NCBI RefSeq assembly: GCF_012927115.1
Contig: NZ_JABBFY010000001.1
Span: 3,038,001-3,102,000 of the forward strand
Direction of reading: 5' to 3'
Origin: Sphingomonas sp. G-3-2-10
GTDB taxonomy: Bacteria > Pseudomonadota > Alphaproteobacteria > Sphingomonadales > Sphingomonadaceae
DNA length: 64,000 nt
Part shown: piece after piece, positions 25,801 to 33,824 of the stretch
Layout: the number at the start of each line of letters is the position of its first letter
Position numbering within the stretch: position 1 is the stretch's first letter
Notes under the pieces: model-generated
The model's database searches: none
What the model was told of the DNA's origin: nothing
What the model saw: the letters and a program-made list of their open reading frames with translations, nothing else
Position numbers and translations under genes: made by a program

Positions 25801-27335
25801 GCCAGCGGCGTATCGTCGCCCATCGAACCGATGGCTTCCTTGGCGGTCTCGACCATCGGGGCGAGGACCAGCTCCATATCCTCCAGCGTCTGCCCCGCCG
25901 CGACCTGGCGCCGCGTGAGTTCGGCGCGGGTCCAGTTCGGCGTCGCATCGGCCTTGGGCGCCGCGAGATCGCCGATCGACAGGAACTTGCCGATCATCTT
26001 CGAATAATCGGCTTCGCCTGCGATGCGGTCCTTGATCGCGCGGTCTTCGAGCAGCACGCCCTGATCGAGATCGATCGCGATCATCTGTCCCGGGCCCATC
26101 CGGCCCTTGGCCACGACATTGCCTTCGGGCACCACGACCATCCCGGCTTCGGAGCCGACGATCAGCAGCCCGTCCGACGTCTGGGTATAGCGCAGCGGGC
26201 GCAACGCGTTGCGATCGACGCCCGCGACGGCCCAGCGGCCATCGGTCATCGCCAGCGCGGCCGGGCCGTCCCACGGCTCCATCACCGAAGCGAGATATTT
26301 GTACATCGCCAGATGCTTTTCGGGCGTCTGTTCGTCCCATGCCTCGGGCACCAGCATCAGCTTGGCGGTCGGCGCGTCGCGGCCCGAACGGCAGATCGCT
26401 TCGAACACGGCGTCGAGCGCGGCGGTGTCCGACGCGCCGGCCGGGATCACCGGCTTGATGTCTTCGCTCTGCTCGCCGAACGCGAGGCTGGCCATCTTGA
26501 TCTCGTGGCTCAGCATCCAGTTCTTGTTGCCGCGGATCGTGTTGATCTCGCCATTATGGGCGAGGCAGCGGAAAGGCTGGGCCAGCCACCATTGCGGGAA
26601 GGTGTTGGTCGAATAGCGCTGGTGAAAGATCGCGACCCGGCTCTCGAACCGCGCATCGCGCAGATCGGGATAGAAGTCCGACAGGCTCTCCGCGAGGAAC
26701 AGCCCCTTGTAGATGATCGAGCGGCAGCTGAGCGAGCAGATGTAGAAGCCACTGATCTGCGCGGCGATCACCTTCTTCTCGATCCGGCGGCGGACCAGAT
26801 AGAGATGCTTTTCGAACTCGGCGGCGTCTTGGTCCTCGGGACCGGCGATCATGATCTGCTCGATCTCGGGACGTGTCGCCTGCGCCTTCTGGCCGATCAC
26901 GCTCACATCGACCGGCACCTGACGCCAGCCATAGATGGTGTAGCCGGCTTCGATCACTTCGCTCTCGACGATCGTGCGGCACGCTTCCTGCGCGCCCAGA
27001 TCGGTACGCGGCAGGAAGATCATGCCGACCGCAAGCCGGTTCGGCAGGACGCGGTGACCCGACGCGGCGATCGCGTCGTCAAAGAAGCGCACCGGCAGAT
27101 CGACATGGAGACCCGCGCCGTCGCCGGTCTTGCCATCGGCATCAACCGCGCCGCGATGCCACACTGCCTTCAGCGCATCGATCGCCGACTGGACGACGCG
27201 GCGCGAGGCGACGCCATCGGTCGCGGCGACCATGCCCACACCGCAGGCATCGCCTTCGAATTCGGGGCGGTACATGCCTGTAGCGGCAAGACGGTCGCGC
27301 TGGGCGTGGAGAGCGGAGTCGGTGGTCATGGTCAT
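22812..27335 (-). CDS. gltB: Glutamate synthase (NADPH) large subunit
   Basis: 1507 residues. With GltD it makes two glutamate from glutamine and 2-oxoglutarate. N-terminal glutaminase domain with nucleophile Cys31 (GDACGVGMVA; a propeptide of about 30 residues would be removed), central domain, FMN-binding synthase domain (GEGGEDSARY, VSSAGIGTVAAGVAKAHAD) with the 3Fe-4S Cys cluster (RQCHSNTCPVGVC), and the GXGXG beta-helix at the C-terminus. ATG at 27335 overlaps the TAA of the preceding DUF2059 gene (TAATG); ATG at 27329 is an alternative. Unusually, two DUF2059 genes separate it from gltD. Confidence 0.97.
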   Translation of the reverse strand: MTMTTDSALHAQRDRLAATGMYRPEFEGDACGVGMVAATDGVASRRVVQSAIDALKAVWHRGAVDADGKTGDGAGLHVDLPVRFFDDAIAASGHRVLPNRLAVGMIFLPRTDLGAQEACRTIVESEVIEAGYTIYGWRQVPVDVSVIGQKAQATRPEIEQIMIAGPEDQDAAEFEKHLYLVRRRIEKKVIAAQISGFYICSLSCRSIIYKGLFLAESLSDFYPDLRDARFESRVAIFHQRYSTNTFPQWWLAQPFRCLAHNGEINTIRGNKNWMLSHEIKMASLAFGEQSEDIKPVIPAGASDTAALDAVFEAICRSGRDAPTAKLMLVPEAWDEQTPEKHLAMYKYLASVMEPWDGPAALAMTDGRWAVAGVDRNALRPLRYTQTSDGLLIVGSEAGMVVVPEGNVVAKGRMGPGQMIAIDLDQGVLLEDRAIKDRIAGEADYSKMIGKFLSIGDLAAPKADATPNWTRAELTRRQVAAGQTLEDMELVLAPMVETAKEAIGSMGDDTPLAVISDKPRLISQFFRQNFSQVTNPPIDPLRERQVMTLRTRFGNLANILDVEGTPAPVLVLESPVLTCADWARLKHHFGDQSAEIDCTFDANGGPDALKTAIARIRYEAEQAVRAGCTELFLTDEHVDENKVAIAGVLAAAAVHTHLVRRGLRSYASVNVRSSECLDTHYYAVLIGVGATTVNAYLAEAAIADRQSRGLFGKLTLEECLYRHRKAIDEGLLKILSKMGIAVISSYRGGYNFEAVGLSRALVNDFFPGMPAKISGEGYASLQLNAKMRHDAAFDSAVATLPIGGFYRHRQGGETHAYSAQLMHLLQSAVSSDSYSTYLQFSRGVRDLPPVYLRDLLEFNFPNDGIAIDSVEAITEIRKRFVTPGMSLGALSPEAHETLAIAMNRIGAKAVSGEGGEDSARYTPYENGDNANSVIKQIASGRFGVTAEYLNACDEIEIKVAQGAKPGEGGQLPGFKVTEFIAKLRHATPGVTLISPPPHHDIYSIEDLAQLIYDLKMINPKARVAVKLVSSAGIGTVAAGVAKAHADVILVAGHVGGTGASPLTSVKYAGTPWEMGLSEVNQTLTLNGLRGRVKLRTDGGLKTGRDIVIAAILGAEEFGIGTLSLVAMGCIMVRQCHSNTCPVGVCTQDPKMRAKFVGTPEKVINLMTFIAEEVREILARLGFRSLDEVIGRTELLRQVSRGAEHLDDLDLNPILAKVDADEDNRRFSLDTWRNEVPDSLDAQMIKDAAPVFARGERMQLTYTVRNTHRAVGTRLSSEVTNKFGMSALADGHVHVRLRGSAGQSLGAFLCKGITLEVFGESNDYVGKGLSGGVIVVRPMVSSPLVSQDNTIIGNTVLYGATSGRLYAAGQAGERFAVRNSGADVVVEGCGANGCEYMTGGTAVVLGKVGMNFGAGMTGGMAFVYDEDQSFASRANPESIVWQRIASAHWEARLRSMVEAHAEATDSEWSKSLLEEWDRALGHFWQVVPKEMLERLPVPLNDNAEAVAAE

Positions 27336-28021
27336 TACTTCCGGGGCTTTTTAAGCAGGGGTGCGAGCGCGTCGCGAACGGCGCTCTCGATACGGTGGCC
27401 GTGCTTGGTAACCAGGCCTTTCGACCAGCCGTCGCTGATCGGGCCGAGGCCGCGCGAAATCTCGCCGAACGTCGCCATCGCCGGGCTGCGGCCGATGCGT
27501 TCGAGTTCGGCCAGTTCAGCCGGCGACATGCTGGCGATCATATCCTCGACCGCCTTGTTGTCCGGCCGTTCGCCGCCGCTTGCCGCCATCATGCCCATCA
27601 GCGTCGAATAGAATTTGCGGCCGGTGGGCGAATCGAAGAAGTCGGCAAGCGTGCGGACTTCCTCCGGCTTCGCGCGCGAGAGGATCAGGTCGCGCACATC
27701 GGCGCGATAGGAGGGCAGTTCCTCGCGCATGATCGCGATGATCGCCGGCACCATCGCCTCGCGAAGCTCGGACAGGATTTCGGGACGAGTCTCGATCGCG
27801 GTGCGGAAGACCGAATTCTGCTCGATCTCGCGCATCATCATCGCATCGAAGATCGGCCCGACCAGCCGGTCGTAGATGCCGTCCGGGATCAGCAGCGCAG
27901 CAAGCCGCGACGCCTGCACATGCGCTTCGGACGGCGCGGCCGTCTGCGCCTGCGCGGGGACCGGCGCCACGGCCGGGGTCATCACGGCCAGCGCCGTGGC
28001 AAGGGCAGCGAAACGTGCCAT
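27335..28021 (-). CDS. DUF2059 domain-containing secreted protein (paralogue 2)
   Basis: 228 residues with an N-terminal signal peptide (cleavage near AQAQ). The DUF2059 region is about residues 75-150 (AIIAIMREELPSYRADVRDLILSRA, LADFFDSPTGRKFYSTLMGMM). Family function unknown; members are periplasmic helical proteins. Its ATG overlaps the stop of paralogue 1 (TGATG) and its stop overlaps the gltB start (TAATG), so all three are coupled. Same fold and placement as the neighbouring paralogue, so a tandem duplication. Confidence 0.85.
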   Translation of the reverse strand: MARFAALATALAVMTPAVAPVPAQAQTAAPSEAHVQASRLAALLIPDGIYDRLVGPIFDAMMMREIEQNSVFRTAIETRPEILSELREAMVPAIIAIMREELPSYRADVRDLILSRAKPEEVRTLADFFDSPTGRKFYSTLMGMMAASGGERPDNKAVEDMIASMSPAELAELERIGRSPAMATFGEISRGLGPISDGWSKGLVTKHGHRIESAVRDALAPLLKKPRK

Positions 28022-28800
28022 CAGTCGAGCTTCTCCAGCTCTTGCTCGACCTCAACCGTCTCGGCAGGATCGGCCAGATCCTTCTCCTCGATGCCGAGCA
28101 GTTCGGCGAGACGCTTGCGATCGGCGGGGGACAGATCCTTGATCTTGCGCGCCGGCGGAATATGGGCCGTCGCGGATTCGACCAGCGCCATCATGTCCGG
28201 CATCCGCTTCATCATCTCGGGCATCATGTCCTGCATCGACGCCATGAGCTCGGGACTCATGAACAGGAGCATCGACTTCGAGGCATAGCGTCCGCCGGCG
28301 GGCGTCGAGAAGAACCGGTCCATCTCGTTCAGGTCCTCGAGCGAATATTCGCGGGCATAAGTCAGCGCCAGCGCGTCGCGCATCTTGGGCTCATATTCGG
28401 CCATCATGCCGCCCATCATCTCGCCCATCGCATCGATCATGGCCTTCGTCCGCTCTTTCCAGTGCGGGTCATAGATCGCCATGATCTCTGCGACCTTCGT
28501 GGGGCCGAGCGCCTTGGCCTGTTCCTCGTCGAGCCCGCCGATCCGCATGATGTCCGCAAGCGGCATCTCGTCGAACGAGTCCATCATCGTATCCATCAGG
28601 TTGCCGAAGACACCGTCGAACATCTCGACATAGACGCCCTCCGGCATCAGCTTGCCGACCACCCGGCGCGCCACGGCGAGACGAGCGGGATCGACTGTCG
28701 CCGCGGTAGCAGCCTGGGGCGGCGCGGCAGCCGGTGCGGTCTGGGCCAGAGCCAGCGACGGCGTCAGCGCGATGGCGGCGGCGGCAAGGAGCAGCTTCAT
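28021..28800 (-). CDS. DUF2059 domain-containing secreted protein (paralogue 1)
   Basis: 259 residues. Signal peptide MKLLLAAAAIALTPSLALAQ; Ala/Pro-rich linker; DUF2059-like helical core (YALTYAREYSLEDLNEMDRFFSTPAGGRYASKS region) and a charged C-terminus. Start has GAGGGGG about 8 bases upstream. It lies 12 bases after gltD and overlaps paralogue 2. Function unknown; the position between gltD and gltB suggests that it is expressed together with ammonium assimilation genes. Confidence 0.85.
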   Translation of the reverse strand: MKLLLAAAAIALTPSLALAQTAPAAAPPQAATAATVDPARLAVARRVVGKLMPEGVYVEMFDGVFGNLMDTMMDSFDEMPLADIMRIGGLDEEQAKALGPTKVAEIMAIYDPHWKERTKAMIDAMGEMMGGMMAEYEPKMRDALALTYAREYSLEDLNEMDRFFSTPAGGRYASKSMLLFMSPELMASMQDMMPEMMKRMPDMMALVESATAHIPPARKIKDLSPADRKRLAELLGIEEKDLADPAETVEVEQELEKLD

Positions 28801-28812
28801 CGAAATACCCCC

Positions 28813-30252
28813 TCAGGCCGCGCGCGGGGTAGAGGCTGCGCGGGCGCGCATCCAGGAATGCATATGGTCCGCGACATCGCGGCCATCGCGAATCGCCCAG
28901 ACCACCAGACTCGCACCGCGAACGATATCGCCCGCCGCGAACACGCCGTCGAGACTGGTCATCATCGTCTTGCCGGCGGTGCGGACAGTGCCCCAGCGAG
29001 TCACGCCGAGCTCGGGCGCGCCGAACAGCTTCGGCAGTTCCTCGGGATCGAAACCGAGCGCCTTGATCACCAGATCGGCCTTCAGGTCGAACCCGCCGCT
29101 GGGATCGACTTCGGGCGCGCGGCGGCCGCTGGCGTCGGGCGCGCCGAGGCGCATCCGCGACACCTTCACCCCATCGACCTTCGCCCCGCCGGTGAAGCTT
29201 TCGGGCGCCGAGAGCCAGACGAACTCGACGCCTTCCTCCTCGGCATTGGCGGTCTCGCGCTGCGAGCCGGGCATGTTGGCGCGGTCGCGGCGATAGAGGC
29301 ACTTCACGCTGGCCGCGCCCTGACGGACGGCGGTGCGAACACAGTCCATCGCGGTGTCGCCGCCGCCGATGACCACGACATGCTTGCCCTGCGCATTCAG
29401 GCTGCCATCGTCGAACGCGGGCACGGCGTCGCCAAAGCCCTTGCGGTTCGATGCGGTGAGATAGTCGAGCGCTTCGACCACGCCTTCGGCATCGGCGCCC
29501 TTCGCGCGGATCGCACGGGTCTTGTACACGCCGGTGGCGATCAGCAGGCTGTCATGCTTCTGGCGCAGTTCGGCGAGCGTCGCGTCGCGGCCGATTTCGA
29601 ACCCCTGATGGAACACGATGCCGCCGGCCTTGAGTCGGTCGATCCGGCGCATCACGACATGCTTCTCCAGCTTGAAGCCAGGGATGCCGTAGGTCAGCAG
29701 TCCGCCGGCGCGGTCGTGCCGGTCATAGACATGAACCTCGTAGCCGCGGACGCGGAGATATTCGGCGGCGGCGAGACCCGCGGGCCCCGCGCCGATCACG
29801 CCGACCGACATGCCGGTGGCGCGGCCCGGCACCAGCGGCTCGACCCAGCCTTCCTCCCAGGCAGTGTCGGTGATGTATTTCTCGACCGATCCGATCGTCA
29901 CCGCGCCGTGGCCGGAGAATTCGATCACGCAATTGCCTTCGCACAGCCGGTCCTGCGGGCAGATGCGGCCGCAAATCTCGGGCATGGTCGAGGTGCTGTT
30001 CGACAGTTCATAGGCTTCGCGCAGACGCCCTTCGGCGGTGAGGCGCAGCCAGTCCGGGATATGATTGTGGAGCGGGCAATGCACCGTGCAATAGGGCACG
30101 CCGCATTGCGAGCAGCGGCTTGCCTGCTCTTCGGCCTTGGGCGTGGCGTAGCGGTTCGCAATTTCGAGGAAATCCTCGGCGCGAAGGTCGGCAGGGCGCT
30201 TGGACGGATAGTCCTGCCCGGTTCCCACGAATTTGAGCATGTCTTCAGCCAT
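28813..30252 (-). CDS. gltD: Glutamate synthase (NADPH) small subunit
   Basis: 479 residues. Supplies electrons from NADPH through FAD and Fe-S clusters to GltB. N-terminal Cys-rich Fe-S region (CSQCGVPYCTVHCPLHNHIP and ICGRICPQDRLCEGNCV), FAD-binding VIGAGPAGLAAAEYL, NADPH-binding VIGGGDTAMDCVRTA, and a C-terminal FAD motif VFAAGDIVRGASLVVWAI. Start at 30252 has AGGCGG upstream; an inner ATG at 30240 would also fit. First gene of gltD-DUF2059-DUF2059-gltB. Confidence 0.95.
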   Translation of the reverse strand: MAEDMLKFVGTGQDYPSKRPADLRAEDFLEIANRYATPKAEEQASRCSQCGVPYCTVHCPLHNHIPDWLRLTAEGRLREAYELSNSTSTMPEICGRICPQDRLCEGNCVIEFSGHGAVTIGSVEKYITDTAWEEGWVEPLVPGRATGMSVGVIGAGPAGLAAAEYLRVRGYEVHVYDRHDRAGGLLTYGIPGFKLEKHVVMRRIDRLKAGGIVFHQGFEIGRDATLAELRQKHDSLLIATGVYKTRAIRAKGADAEGVVEALDYLTASNRKGFGDAVPAFDDGSLNAQGKHVVVIGGGDTAMDCVRTAVRQGAASVKCLYRRDRANMPGSQRETANAEEEGVEFVWLSAPESFTGGAKVDGVKVSRMRLGAPDASGRRAPEVDPSGGFDLKADLVIKALGFDPEELPKLFGAPELGVTRWGTVRTAGKTMMTSLDGVFAAGDIVRGASLVVWAIRDGRDVADHMHSWMRARAASTPRAA

Positions 30253-30287
30253 GCGCGCCGCCTATCGCGCCGCAGCATTAAATTAAA

Positions 30288-30302
30288 GACAGTATTGCTG
30301 TC
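30288..30302. promoter_or_regulatory. Palindrome GACAG-TATTG-CTGTC upstream of gltD
   Basis: A perfect 5-bp inverted repeat with a 5-base spacer in an AT-rich stretch (30275-30374) that contrasts with the GC-rich surroundings. It sits about 36 bases before the gltD start and is a candidate operator for the glt operon; the cognate regulator is unknown. Confidence 0.4.
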
Positions 30303-30374
30303 CTATTTGTCGAAATAAGCCTTTTTGAGAATCGATCTTAGATATTTATGCCGGTTTTTATGGCCGTGCCGGTC

Positions 30375-31175
30375 CTATCTCAGCGCGAGCCAGATCAGAG
30401 CCGCGCTTCCGGCGATGATTCGATACCAGCCGAACGGCGCGAATCCGTGGCGTTGAACCACCGTCAGGAACGCCTTCACCACCACCAGCGCGGTGACGAA
30501 CGACACGACGAAGCCGACCGCGATCAGCCCCATTCCGTCCGAGGTGATCGCATCGCGATGCTTGTAGAGCTGGAGCACCGTCGCACCGGTCAGCGTGGGC
30601 AGCGCGAGGAAGAAGCTGAAATCGGCGGCGGTGCGGCGTTCGATGCCGAGCGACATCGCGCCCATGATCGTTGCGCCCGAACGGCTGACGCCCGGGATCA
30701 TCGCGAGGCACTGGACGAGGCCGATCTTGATCGACTGGCCGACCGTGACGCCGGCAATGCCGACTGCTTCGCCTTGCTTCACGAACTTCTCGATCAGGAT
30801 GATCGCGATGCCGCCGACGATCAGCGCCCAGGCGACCACGGTGGCGTTCTCGAGCAGCGCGTCGATCTCCTCGGCAAAGGCCAGGCCGAGCGCGACGGCA
30901 GGAATGAAGGCGATCAGCAGGTTGCGCACGAAGGCGACCGATTCGGCTTCCCACTTCAGCAGCCCGCGAATCACCGCGAGGAACGTCTTCCGGTACAGCA
31001 CCACGATCGCGAGGATCGCGCCGGGCTGGATCGCGACGTTGAACAGCGCCCATTGCGACGCGTTGTAGCCCATCAGTTCGGACGCGAGGATCAGATGGCC
31101 GGTCGACGAAACCGGCAGGAACTCGGTGATCCCTTCGACGATGCCGAGCAGGATGGCGACGATCAGTTCGGTCAT
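30375..31175 (-). CDS. uppP: Undecaprenyl-diphosphate phosphatase
   Basis: 266 residues, BacA family, about eight membrane segments. Recycles the lipid carrier undecaprenyl phosphate for cell-wall synthesis and gives bacitracin tolerance. Signature motifs GIVEGITEFLPVSSTGHLIL near the N-terminus and PGVSRSGATIMGAM in the middle. Single gene on the minus strand, about 70 bases after the NDUFA9-like gene. Confidence 0.96.
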   Translation of the reverse strand: MTELIVAILLGIVEGITEFLPVSSTGHLILASELMGYNASQWALFNVAIQPGAILAIVVLYRKTFLAVIRGLLKWEAESVAFVRNLLIAFIPAVALGLAFAEEIDALLENATVVAWALIVGGIAIILIEKFVKQGEAVGIAGVTVGQSIKIGLVQCLAMIPGVSRSGATIMGAMSLGIERRTAADFSFFLALPTLTGATVLQLYKHRDAITSDGMGLIAVGFVVSFVTALVVVKAFLTVVQRHGFAPFGWYRIIAGSAALIWLALR

Positions 31176-31246
31176 GACGGAAATACGCCCCCTTCACCGG
31201 GCCGCCCCGGTGCGGAGCCGCCCCGACATTCATGCGGATATGAGGA

Positions 31247-32179
31247 TCAGGCCGCCTTGCGCCCGAACCGCCCGTTGCGGCGGAAGCGGATCAGCCATGC
31301 GGGCGCAAGCGTCGCCAGCGGCTGGGGTGTGATGCCCAGCGCCTTGAAGCCCTTCGCGCCCGGCGCCACCACGGCGTCGCGGCTCAGCATCTTCCACTGG
31401 TCGCCGGTGATCGGCGTCATCGGCAGCATGGCGATGCCCGCGCCGATCGGATCGGGCAGCTCGACCAGGGTCACGTCGCGGCCGATCTCGCTCGCGATCC
31501 AGCGATGCAGCTCGGCCATCGAAATCACGTCGGGGCCGCCCAGCTCGAAGGTCTTGCCGCCGAACGCGTCGGGATCGGAAAGCGCGGCGACCACCGCCTG
31601 CGCCACATCGGCGACATAGGCGGGCTGGAACTTCGCTTCGCCGCGCAGCACCGGCACGAACGGCACCGGCGAATTGGCGATCATCCCGGCGAACCGGTTC
31701 ACGAACTGGTCCTCGCGGCCGAACAGGGTCGAGGGGCGCAGGATCGTCGCCCCGGGGAACGCCTTGAGCACCGCGGCTTCGCCTGCGGCCTTGGATTGGC
31801 CATACTCGGCGGGCGATTCGGCATCGGCGCCGATCGCCGAGAGATGGACCATCGCCTCGAGGCCCGCGGCCTTCGCCGCTTCGGCCACGTTGCGCGCGCC
31901 TTCTTCATGGACCTTCCAGTAATCGGCCTTGGAAAAGGTGCCGGCGAGGTTCACGACCGCATCGGCGCCGACGACCGCATTGGCGATCGTCTCGGGCCGG
32001 GTCACGTCGGCGGCGACGAACTGGGTCTGGCCGAGGCCGCCCAGCGGCTTCAGGAACCACGCATCGCGCGGGCGGCGCTGGGCGACGCGGATCCGCGCGC
32101 CTGCCTTCAGCAATTCCTGCGCGACGTAACGGCCCACAAAACCGCCGCCGCCGATCAGGGTTACCAGCTTGTCCTTCAT
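31247..32179 (-). CDS. Complex I NDUFA9-like NAD(P)-binding protein (extended SDR)
   Basis: 310 residues. Atypical short-chain dehydrogenase with N-terminal VTLIGGGGFVGRYVAQELLKAG nucleotide site and no classical YxxxK pair readily seen (YGQSKAAGE holds the Tyr-x-x-x-Lys spacing at AEYGQSK). Related to the NDUFA9/39-kDa complex I accessory subunit found in alphaproteobacteria and mitochondria. The role in bacteria may be complex I stability or quinone-related. Start at 32179 with GAGGCGAGC upstream; the longer in-frame form is not supported. Confidence 0.85.
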   Translation of the reverse strand: MKDKLVTLIGGGGFVGRYVAQELLKAGARIRVAQRRPRDAWFLKPLGGLGQTQFVAADVTRPETIANAVVGADAVVNLAGTFSKADYWKVHEEGARNVAEAAKAAGLEAMVHLSAIGADAESPAEYGQSKAAGEAAVLKAFPGATILRPSTLFGREDQFVNRFAGMIANSPVPFVPVLRGEAKFQPAYVADVAQAVVAALSDPDAFGGKTFELGGPDVISMAELHRWIASEIGRDVTLVELPDPIGAGIAMLPMTPITGDQWKMLSRDAVVAPGAKGFKALGITPQPLATLAPAWLIRFRRNGRFGRKAA

Positions 32180-32260
32180 GCTCGCCTCGATACGGAATCT
32201 ACAGGAGACGCCCAATGCCCCGCGCGTGGCGAAACGGCAAGTTCGCGTTCGTCCGCACGG

Positions 32261-32812
32261 CTAGAAGCGGCCCACGTTTCGCGCATCGGCCGCCGGATCG
32301 CGATCCTTGCCCTGAGTCGCGTAGAAGCGCTCGCGCAGATCGGGCATCGGGCGGGTGATCCGGTTCGGCGGGATGCCGACCGTGTCCGAACGATGGGCGA
32401 GGATCAGCCACCGCCCGTCCTTCTGCCGTTCGAGGACGAAGGTCGTGCTCGCCGCGCGCTCATAGGTCTGTTGCGCGGCGAAGGCGTAGAAATAGCCGCG
32501 TTCCCAAACCTCGACCCGGGCGAAATTGGCATCCAGCCGGATCGCGTCGATCTCGTACCGGAATTCGAGCGCGGTGGCGGCGAGCGACTCATGGACCGGC
32601 GGGCCGAGCGCCGCCGAGCCGGTGTCGCGATGGCCGATCGGCGGCGACGCATCGATATGGCCCGGCGCGAACAGGCTGAACGGGCGGCCATCGCCCCGCT
32701 TCGCCAGTTCGGCATACCAGTTGCCGATCACCGCACGGACCGCCGTCTCGGCCGGCTGGGCCTGAGCCGGCGCAGAAACGGCGAGAGCGAGCGAAGCAAG
32801 AGCGATGCGCAT
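32261..32812 (-). CDS. Secreted NTF2-like (SnoaL/DUF4440-type) protein
   Basis: 183 residues with a signal peptide (cleavage near APAQAQ). The rest fits an NTF2-like cone fold: VRAVIGNWYAELAKRGDGRPFSLFAP at the N-terminus, a beta-rich part (VEVWERGYFYAF, TTFVLERQKDGRWLILAHRSD) and a Pro-rich C-terminus. No catalytic residues can be named; function unknown. Located 81 bases upstream of the NDUFA9-like gene on the same strand. Confidence 0.7.
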   Translation of the reverse strand: MRIALASLALAVSAPAQAQPAETAVRAVIGNWYAELAKRGDGRPFSLFAPGHIDASPPIGHRDTGSAALGPPVHESLAATALEFRYEIDAIRLDANFARVEVWERGYFYAFAAQQTYERAASTTFVLERQKDGRWLILAHRSDTVGIPPNRITRPMPDLRERFYATQGKDRDPAADARNVGRF

Positions 32813-32899
32813 GACCAGCCTCCGGATTGCCCCGATGCTGACGGGGATTTCAGGCGTTTGTGCGGCAGACCGAGACGGCGAAGGCGATCGCCGAGATCA

Positions 32900-33811
32900 T
32901 CACGATGCCGCGACTGGCGCCTTCGGACGGCTGAGCGCGGTCATCGCGATGCCGCCAAGGATCAGCGCCATCCCGGCGAAATGATAGAGATGCAGCGTCT
33001 CGCCGAGGAAGAACGCCGCAAGGAACGCGCCGAACAGCGGCAGCAGCGTCGAGAACTGGCCCGCGCGCGCCCCGCCGAGCTGGGTCACCGCGAGGTTGAA
33101 CAGCAGATAGGCGATCAGCGAGGGGAAGATCGCGACATAGAAGATCGCGCCGGCCGTGCTTGCCTGCCACACGACATGCCGCCCGGCCGAAGCTTCCCAA
33201 AGCGCGAGCGGGCTCATCGCCAGCGCGCCGATCGCGAAGGTAACCGCAAGAAACGACAGCGGCGACACCTCCGGACGGAGCCGGAGCAGGCTGGTGTAGA
33301 GCGCCCAGAAGCTGACCGCGAGAAGCACCAGCAGCTCGCCCGGCCCCAGCCGCAGCGCGAGCAGTGCCGCGAAGTCGCCGTGGACGACGACGAAGAGCAC
33401 GCCCAGCGTTGAAGCGGTCACGCCGAGCAATTGCAGGGCGCGCGGTCGTTCGCGGAACAGCAGCCGGTCGAACAGGAGCACCAGCGCGGGAATCGCGGCC
33501 TGGATCAGCATCGCGTTCGAAGCCGGCGTATAGCGCAGCCCCGAATAGAGCAGCGCGTTGAACGCCGCGACGCCGAGCAGGCCAAGGAGCAGGATCGGCT
33601 TCCAGTGCGCGCGGATCACGGCGCGATCGGCCTTCAGCGAAGCGAACGCGAAGGGCAGCAGGATCAGCAGCGCGCCGCTCCAGCGGAACCAGGCCAAAGT
33701 CAGCGCGGGGATATCGTCGCGCACCGCGCGACCGACGATCGAATTGCCTGCCCATAGCAGCATGACGATGGTCAGCATCGCATAAGCGCGGGTGGTTGGC
33801 GATTTCAGCAT
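32900..33811 (-). CDS. EamA/DMT-family transporter
   Basis: 303 residues, ten predicted membrane segments in two EamA repeats (first LTIVMLLWAGNSIVGRAV; second GPGELLVLLAVSFWALYTSLLR). Inner-membrane exporter or permease of metabolites, substrate unknown. Starts 13 bases after the lasso-B2-like gene stop, so the phospholipase, B2-like and EamA genes are probably one transcript. Confidence 0.9.
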   Translation of the reverse strand: MLKSPTTRAYAMLTIVMLLWAGNSIVGRAVRDDIPALTLAWFRWSGALLILLPFAFASLKADRAVIRAHWKPILLLGLLGVAAFNALLYSGLRYTPASNAMLIQAAIPALVLLFDRLLFRERPRALQLLGVTASTLGVLFVVVHGDFAALLALRLGPGELLVLLAVSFWALYTSLLRLRPEVSPLSFLAVTFAIGALAMSPLALWEASAGRHVVWQASTAGAIFYVAIFPSLIAYLLFNLAVTQLGGARAGQFSTLLPLFGAFLAAFFLGETLHLYHFAGMALILGGIAMTALSRPKAPVAAS

Positions 33812-33824
33812 GGCAGGCGGCGGT

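Noticed and set aside
24180..27611. A 1143-residue open frame on the plus strand across gltB
   Set aside because: It is antisense to the well-supported gltB (all GltB motifs are on the minus strand); long antisense frames are common in GC-rich coding DNA. No family motif and an Arg/Asp-rich composition.
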